A stretch of 64,000 bases of DNA from Argyresthia goedartella. Lineage: Eukaryota > Arthropoda > Insecta > Lepidoptera > Argyresthiidae. The stretch covers positions 1,245,001-1,309,000 of the forward strand of contig OX463822.1 in NCBI GenBank assembly GCA_949825045.1, written 5' to 3'. Below the pieces are notes generated by a model. It saw only the letters and a list, made by a program, of their open reading frames with translations, had not been told where the DNA came from and did not search any database. Position 1 is the stretch's first letter. Each line of letters starts with the position of its first letter. The translations under genes were made by a program, and so were the position numbers. Positions 36,496 through 45,400 of the stretch are shown here, piece after piece.

Positions 36496-39400
36496 CATCG
36501 TATATATTTACCAAGTATTTACTTGAATCCAGGAGTAAATATGTTTTGAAAATCCTCATGGTAAATGCAAAGATTCATAGGGAGTTAAAATATAATTAAA
36601 TATGATGCAAAATAAATGCGGAATGAAGATAATACTGAGAGTATTTATCTAACTTTAACTTTCGGATATTTATCTAGTAGAAACGAGTGTTTATGAGTAT
36701 TAAATACCCTCACTTTTGAATATATCGAGTAGAAACAAGTGTTAATGAGTATTTATCCTTATTTATAAATAAAAATACAAGTCAGTACTCTCGCTTTTGG
36801 TTATTTATCTAGTAGAAAAGAGTGTTTATGAGTATGTATCCTTCAACGGGCACATACTAGATTAGAAAACCATCTCTCCTGACACATCACCTTCCTTCCG
36901 CTCGCCCTTTCTGCTAGCTACATTCAAGGCATCGAGGTGACAGGGAAGAGCCAGCTTACCTTGAGTTTAGCAAGCACTTTCAGAGCAGCCACGGCGACCG
37001 CGGCGCCGGCCATGCTGCCGCGGTTCTCCACCATGCTGCTGGCTCGCTTCAGACAGAGGCCGCCGCTGGGCGAATAGGACAGGACTCAGTGTTATTGTCG
37101 CGGCATGCAAGATCACGCGGTCATGGAAGATGAAGTGCATGAGGGCTGTATTTTCTCGAGACTTCATTAGTCACTAGATGTCGCCACCTCCATAATGTGA
37201 CGACCGGTTTAGCCCAGCGGGCAGTGACAGTGCCTACGAAGCTAACGGTCGAATCCAGATGGTTCGAATCCCGGTAAGGGCAATATTTGTGTGATGAGCA
37301 TGAATATTTGTTTCTTAGTCTTGGATGTTTTCTGTGTATTTACATAAGTATTTATCTCTATTATATATATCGTCGTCTAGTACCCATAACACAAGAATTA
37401 TTGAGATTACTACATTACTTATTACTTTAAAATTAAATTGAAAAAGTGGCTTGTCCTGTGAAGAATTCTTACATTTTAAGGAACGACGTACATAAGTACA
37501 GTCCTTATTAATGATGTGACAAATGTTCCCTTCATCTAATTTTATTTTATATATTTTATTAATTTTACGAATTTTGTTTGACATGAAATGTATATTACCA
37601 ATAAAAGATATCTTATGTCTTATGGGGCCTAGTTCGATTTGTGTAAGATTGTTTTCTAATATTTATTTTATTTTATTTATTTATAATTATATCTGTCAAA
37701 AGTATCCTAAATAAAAGTGACTGGAGTACTTATCAAAAGAAGTCACTGTCAAGCCAGATTACCTGTCAAAAGTGACTCCTTTGGCAGCCATCAATATTGG
37801 TGGTTCCTTTCCACCTCCTTGATAGAGACATTCAAGGAAGATGGGAGTCTCACATGAGCCCCGAGCGACAGCCAGGAACGCCTCCATCTTCTGCGCCTTG
37901 ATCCAGTCTATATCTCGTGCTTCTACTTTGACGCCGAGAGGACAGAGCACGTCAAGGGCTTCCTGCAGTTGAAAAAATACTGATTATAACTCTTTTTCTC
38001 GACGTTTAAATTCTGTGGAGGTTAAATTTGCCAGTGTAAAAGGAGCTGGTTTTGCTAAAATGTGAAGATCGTCCATCAAGATCACCCTCTAATGGTGCGA
38101 AAACGGAAAGGGAAGGAAAGTTGCCCGGAAACTATCCGTTCAACGGAGAACTGACTCGGAGTGCACGGGGTAGACTGCACCTCTGCCTTATACCTCTGAT
38201 GAGGGATAACAGGATGAAATGATGATGATGTGTCCTGATGATCGGTCCCGTGACCATCAAGTCAAAGCCAGAACCTGCTGTATAAGGATCAACGCTGAAG
38301 GTGTTGAGCGCGCACAGTTCGTGTCCTTCCTTAATTGTTTTTTTGGGACTTAAACATGATCAAAATCTGTGTGTCTACCTGTTAACTCAGTCTGCGGAAG
38401 GTGTTGAGCCAATAATGTTTGTACTCGTTAACTCTATGTGTTTAAATATTGGCTGCAAGCAACCAATTCGGTTCCGTGTAAATATATGGGGTTGCCTCGC
38501 TCCGCTCCGCTTCGCTCGGCTCCAGGTTGTATTGTAAAGTTGTCACCTAACACTACCTAATTTTAATATTCGGACAGAAAGTTACCAATAGAAACCAAAG
38601 ACACATGATATATAAATCGATTTTGATCAATCGGTATGCCTCTGTGTGAAGACTGAAGGCCAAAGCTGTACTGTTGAGCACTTGTTAACAGTGAGTATCA
38701 GTGTTGACCTGCGCGAAGTGGACGGGCGTCATGTTGTTGGCGGGCATGTCGCTGAGCCGCCGCGCCCAGTTCTGTGCGGAGCCGCGCACCAGGCCCGCCG
38801 CCCAGGAGTCCGTGCCGCCCCCGACCCCGTCCCCGTGCTTAGCCCCGCCCCCGCCCCCGCCGTGCTCGGAGACGGAGGGCAAGGGGCGCGGGGGGACGGT
38901 CTTGAACTCTTCGAACCTGCGGACATCCAGTACTTTTATCTTCATCTTCAGCATGTTTTAGTTTGTCAGTGGACATCTGCTTCTCTAATGAGACACAACA
39001 GATGGCGTTGAAGACACTATTAATGTTGTAAGTATGGGTAGAGGACACTTAAACAAACAAATATTTTTTGGTATATTTCATTTAGTGTTACGTTAGCGAG
39101 ATGATTGGAAATAAAGATAAATAGTTAATTATTTAATTCCAATTTTCTCAAAAAACGTGACACTTTAGGCAACTTACCATATTAACGGTATTTTTGTTTA
39201 TACACAATAGTACAATATAATTTCATACAAGGGTAGTATATCATCCATTGCACCCGAGATATTTAAGCGCACGAGCGAGCGAAGCAAGAGGGGAAGATAC
39301 TGATTCGAGAGCGTAATTTATCAATTAAACACGAGTGCGATACTTTACTTTTCTTCACTAACGCGAGGAAATAAAAAACTATGTTTATTTATGTTTTTAA

Positions 39401-42400
39401 ACCAACAACGTTTTGAACAAGATGGCGCCAATTATATTTTTTTTCTTTGTTTTTCATGCAATTTTCTTGATGCCAGGGAAATCGTTTTGAAAAGAAAACT
39501 AATGTATTGTATGGTATTGTGTCACTTTTGAGCGACTTGCCGGGGTCTTGCCTCAAGAACAAGGTTTTGTCCAAAAAAACTAAGAAACGAAGCCTCCTTT
39601 GATTATAAAATGCCTACCTGCCTAGCCTACCTGTCTGTAGGTAGGTCGAAAAATGGCCCGTGATTTTGAACTTTGTTGCTTGGTGATAAAGTTCAAAAAC
39701 AATGAAAAATAATCAATCGTCTATTGATGGCCCCACAACTGAGTGGCTAGGGTTGTTGAGCGCATTTACCCCGGATTGTTTTCAGATCATTAGTGATGAA
39801 CACCCTGTTACGAGATTGTAATCTCATGTGGATGGTGTAAGATGTGGCTTTCTCGATCGCAACGCTACGCGTTACGATTCGTCACAGTATCTTGATGTCG
39901 TCTCTCGACGCTAACGCGTGCTTCCGCGCAAAAACAGACCATACTAGAAGTTTACAATTACGTGTCCGAAGCCGCATAACGCGTGAGGCGATTGCGAGAC
40001 CCAAGCTTAGGCCTCTTCCAGTGTTATGCGGGTTTCATCACGCACACGGGATTTACTATGGGATTACCCAAAATGTTGGTACTTTGAGTACGGCGGCGCC
40101 CCGTGTCCCGCATGACCAATACGCACGAAAGCGCAGCCCTTTCACTTCCTACAAGATATAACAATTAAGGCAAATTTTATGTTGTTGCCAAACAAAGCCC
40201 ACAGTATCTTCAGTATTCTAGGGGACGTCTGTCAAAAAAGTTTCTTAATGGTTCAGTTAAGTTAGGTTAGGTCATGCTAAGTTATGTTAATAGGTTGTGA
40301 TGTCCTGACGTGAAAATCTACGCTGTAACTGTACCGGCCCCGGCATACTGTATCAATTTCCCTTTTTGTTCCCAGTTTTTTCAAATTTCCTTCGCCGTTA
40401 CGTTGACTGTACTTATTGTAAAACTGTCAAGTATGAAAAGTTTTCCAGTCAGTCGATAACGCAGATCTATGTCAGTCAGAACGTAACCAAATATTGATAT
40501 TATAGTATTATAGCACGTCGGCGACACGTGAGATTTTATAATATCACGTCCGACATTGTCAACATGTAACAACTTAATTCCGAATTCCAAATGTCTTTAT
40601 TACTGTGGATATTTACATATACTTAGCAATCGTCATTTTTTGCCACTTCTCTACATTGGACCACTGTGGGAGAAGTAGGGCGTAGAAACTCCCACAGATT
40701 GATTTTTAGATCTCTTTTAAAAATGCTTCGAAAATAAATTGACTAGCTGCAGTTAGTATGTCAATTTCTTTTAAAAGCTCTCCTAAGGCGTTTTAAATTA
40801 TAAATTGCTCGATTAGCTCTTTTCTGTAAAATATAAATAGTTTGAATTTTCGCTGCTTTCCCCCACAACAAAATACCATAGGACATGACACTATGAAAGT
40901 AACTAAAATATACTAGCCTAGATGTAGCCACATCCGTGTTTTGTCTGATGTTCCTAACAGCGTAAGCCGCAGAACTTAATTTACCAGCTAATTTTTCTAT
41001 GTGGGATCCCCACTGCAATTTGCTATCAATGGTTATTCCAAAAAACTTCGTGTCATTTACTAATTCTAACGTGCTGCTGTCCAACACTAAACTGGTCCCA
41101 ACTTGCCTGACATTTGGATGTGAGAATTTGATACATTTGGTTTTACCAGCATTTAACAATAAATTATTAACTGTGAACCAATTCAAGAAGATTTTGATGA
41201 TGTCAATGCTCCATCGACATCATCAAAATCTTCTTTTTGTTTTTCAATTTTGAAGACCAGTGAAGTATCATCAGCTTAGCATCTTAACAATATAAGCCAG
41301 GATTAAAATCAAATAGATAGACACTGAGCATCCAGTGTGTAGCCGTTCATTCCGTTTCCCCTTTCGGTAAAGTAACTATGAAGTAAGTAGTAGCAGTAGG
41401 AGTCCTTACCTCCAGCTGGCGAGCGCGGCGGCCTCAGCGGCTGCGGCGGGCGCGGCGCCGGGATCGACACTGACGGCGACGCAGCCGCGCTCACACAGAG
41501 CCGCCACGCCGGCGCCCACGCCCCAGCGGGTGTTCTCCTGGAGGGGGGAAACGACGTGGCTGTTGATATTCATTGTTAACTACTCAAAATTAATTAATCA
41601 ATCAAAATATTATTTTCCGACTCCTGAGCTAAAAATAGCACCTTCGCCGCTGCATTTCTAATGCTCGAAAAGCCCTTCTTTATGCTGGATATAGGCTGCA
41701 TAAAATCGCATTTTATGCACTAAAGCATAAGTGTTGTCGTCATCTAGACCACAGATTAATTATCTAGACTAAGACGATTGAGCCATTCAGCCTAACAGAC
41801 GAGCTGACAGCATTGAATAACCTTGTTATTTTACTTTTATTTGTTATTTTATTTTAATACATTTATTTGCATTCTATGTTGCATAGTAAAAAAAGAAACT
41901 AAAAACTAATAAAAACAAGTATTATTAACAATCAGGGGGGGCGCTAATCGAGAGGGGAGGTTAGCGGGACAAGGGGGTAGGGGAAAATAGGCTGAGGGAA
42001 GAGTAAGGGGGGTTCGTTTTTTGGCAGGTCTAGTAACAGTAGTGTTCGGTCTTATACTAAAGATACCGAACACGTGAAATGCAAACGGTGCAAGCGACAC
42101 AATACCTAACTAATTACTTATTTGGCAATTCAGTGCATCATTTGGAACCGTAGCGACCGGGTGCATTCACTCAACATTCTGACATAATTATTATTATTTT
42201 AACATTCATAAGTTCCAATGTTTTAATCACAGATATCGAGAGATAGGCCCTTGGCGCTAAGCTTGTATCGGAACCAGTGTCGCCGAAAACTAAGAACACG
42301 CATACATTTACACCACTCGTACATCAATCCCTCCGCTTTTATTGGTCAGTGCAATGTCAGCACCTATCGTCCGAACACACCCACACTACCGCAGGAATAC

Positions 42401-45400
42401 TAGCTAGTCGAGCTAGTGTTGGGACAATGCAAGGACAGCGTGTATCATCGATCGATTATAATTTATAGACACTGGTATAGACAGTCGTATACAATGCCGG
42501 GTTCTAAAAATAAAATAGTAAATTGTTTGTAAATACGACATATTTATACGACATACGACATACGAGACCCCTTTGCCTCTCTTTTTTTTTTCAACAGAAT
42601 TCTTACAGCTAGAAAGAGAGGCAAAGAGGTTTCTGAAGGTAGAATAACTGTGAACTCTTCGGACCTGACTGAAAGCATCGGAATTTCCGATCAATACTTA
42701 TAACACCCCATTATCCTTCGTCGGGCGAGGTTTTAAACAAACTTAAAATTTAAACTACCTGTTTGGCAATTATTGGAATAACTAACAATAAAGTTACGTA
42801 TTATGAGCAATAAAATAACTATATTATTACATTAACTATATTAGTAATTGCGGAATGATAAAATCTATCGATTCAAAAACATAATTCTCCTATCACTATC
42901 CCCATCACTATATGTCGTCTCTGTGTGCGTGTAACAGTTCGCCTCCGTATCACGATGTATCTTTGTTTTCGTACTTAGATAAGTGTGAAATATTCATTGC
43001 GTGTTAGCTTGGCAATAAGTAGTGAAATTAAGATACAAAACAAGCAATGTATAGTAAACTTAGCGAGAACAACATGACATTGTCACTTTAATGTCAATTC
43101 GTGACGAATTTTCCACGAATGATTTATTTTCGTAATAATGTTTATTTCTTGTGTTTTAAGAAGAAATAATAGTTGGAATGAGACTTACAAGTGATATGTG
43201 ACACCGGCGTTCTTGGAGTTCACAATCTCGCTTCTATTTTTGCACGTGAGTATTGCACAGGTCGGCATTTTCGAAAAACAACGGAAATGAATTCGTCACT
43301 GCGGTCGCCCGGTGACTACCGAGAATTTTTAATATCTAACCTGTCGGAGCTACATTTGTTCGCACGTGCCACGCCCCTCAACCTATCTCTCGATATTTGT
43401 GGTTTTAATAGATTAAATAAACTTTTCTATCATTAAACTCGGGACTTTTAACATTTAACAAACACACGCATCACCTCACCCCGAACAAGTAGTTTCCTCG
43501 ATGAGATCTTTATTTCGGACGAGGGCTGTCAAACTAAAAACTGTCTTAGCTCGTAAACTACTGACCCCAGACCACTGTTTTGTATGAAGATATGACAGCT
43601 CTCGACGAGATGTTCATTTTTTATGACAGCTGTCAAACTTAAAACTGTCATATCTCGGAAACTACTGACCCAAGAACAGAACACTGGTTTGCATGAAGAT
43701 ATGACAGCTCTCGACAAGATCTTCATTTTTGATGACAGCTGTCAAACTAAATACTGTTATCGGAAACTACTGACCCTAGACCAGTAGGTGCCATGATAAC
43801 CTACTCTTGCCAAATTTGGCTTTTCTTTGTATACGCTTCGCTCCGGTTTTGCTTTATGTGCTAACATAACCTATAACCCAATTTAAATTTAGCCACAATA
43901 ACCTACTCTAGCCATTATTGGCTTTTCTTTGCATAGGTATGCTTCGCTGCGCTCCGGTCTTGCTTCTTTTAAGTTCAAACCTAACCTACTTATAACCAAA
44001 TTGAAATTCATTCTGACCCCCCCCCCCCCCCCCCGTATTTCCGTCTTCTAGATAATTTGACGATGAGTAACATCCCTTCAAACCTAATTTTATCGTTTTG
44101 AATTTATGGTTCGGTAAGTATTTAATAGTATCGGGGACCTTATTGTAAAGCGTATACATTGGCCAATGAAGGAATTTGAAGTATACACCAACTAGAGTAG
44201 CTGGTATTTCTAGTATTAAAATTATGGCTTTCGCATTTCTTTAACCAGGTAGATATTTTTCTTGGCATACAATATATTCGCAAGAATCTACTGAGAAGGC
44301 AGAGTCAGAATGTTGATCTCCTTAAACTTGTCTCTTAGCGACTCCCTCGGACCGAGTTCGTAAATGGCACGTATAGCCCGTTTCTCATCACCTGGATGCC
44401 ATAAGACATCCAAGCTGTGGATCCATTTTCTTTTTCTTCACTTTTCTAGGTATTTTTTTTTTTAACAATCAGTTGAACAAATTATACTTTTTATGTACCT
44501 CAAGTTCAACTTTGAAATTGAAAAATTTAATGATGTGACAAAGGAAACTTGATGAGTAGAATTTGTTCAATTCGTTGAACAAATTGGATATAAGGACGTC
44601 AGTTTCGGCTCGACAGACTAACCGTAATGGATGGATCACCCCTGGTCTCCAACTCCAACACATCAAGTGCAGCGAGGAATTCAACGTTACTTTTAACTTA
44701 TCGACGCGATCGATAGCCCCCTTTATAAGAATATTACCTTGGCCTCATCTAACTCTTCCAGCTTGTTGTAAGCAGCCTCCTTGCACCCGTAGGACGCGAT
44801 AGCAACACTCGAAAAGTGCGGTAGTAGATCCGTCACCACGAACGCCTTGCCCAGGTGCAACTCGCACGACAGTCTGGAACCATTACAATAATTTCTCTAA
44901 TTCTTCACGAAATATCGACGTCCGGGGTCTATTTTCAAAACCCCCTTTTTTCAATCTTACTAGTAGATATCCGGATAGAGGCCTGTGCCCCTCGATTGGG
45001 ACATTATCATCATACATCAATCCACAGCTGGGCATAGGTCCTGTACCAACCATATCCGTTGAGATCCTTGGTGACATCGTCGGACCACCGGGCAGGTGGT
45101 CTGCCCACTGGCCTTGTCGCTCCCTGTTGCCACCACTCCGTCATCCCGTCTACAAACGTGGGACATTAATGGGATAAAATTAATTATTAAAGGGATTCCG
45201 ACTCGCGCCTGATACAGATGCTCCTTCTTCTTCTTCTTCTACTTCTTTTTGAGGGGTTCAAAGTGCCTACACCTGGCCCACCTTGAGCGATGCCTTTGTA
45301 ATAATAATAATAATAATAAAAGTGCATGTCCCTATGTCTTCTAATTCAGCGATCCTAACTTTGCACCAGCTGGAATAAGAGGCTAGCCCCCGTACCCAAG

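Noticed and set aside
37195..37275. tRNA-like segments with B boxes (also 8207, 30637)
   Set aside because: They have SINE bodies and tails, occur in several copies and do not fold into a complete tRNA with acceptor stem as far as I can see.
38646..39048. Several overlapping frames around LAP exon 5
   Set aside because: GC-rich composition keeps other frames open; only the minus frame joins in phase and matches M17.
44160..44420. Possible LINE remnant (minus strand)
   Set aside because: Some resemblance to RT thumb tails, but too short and degraded to support a call.
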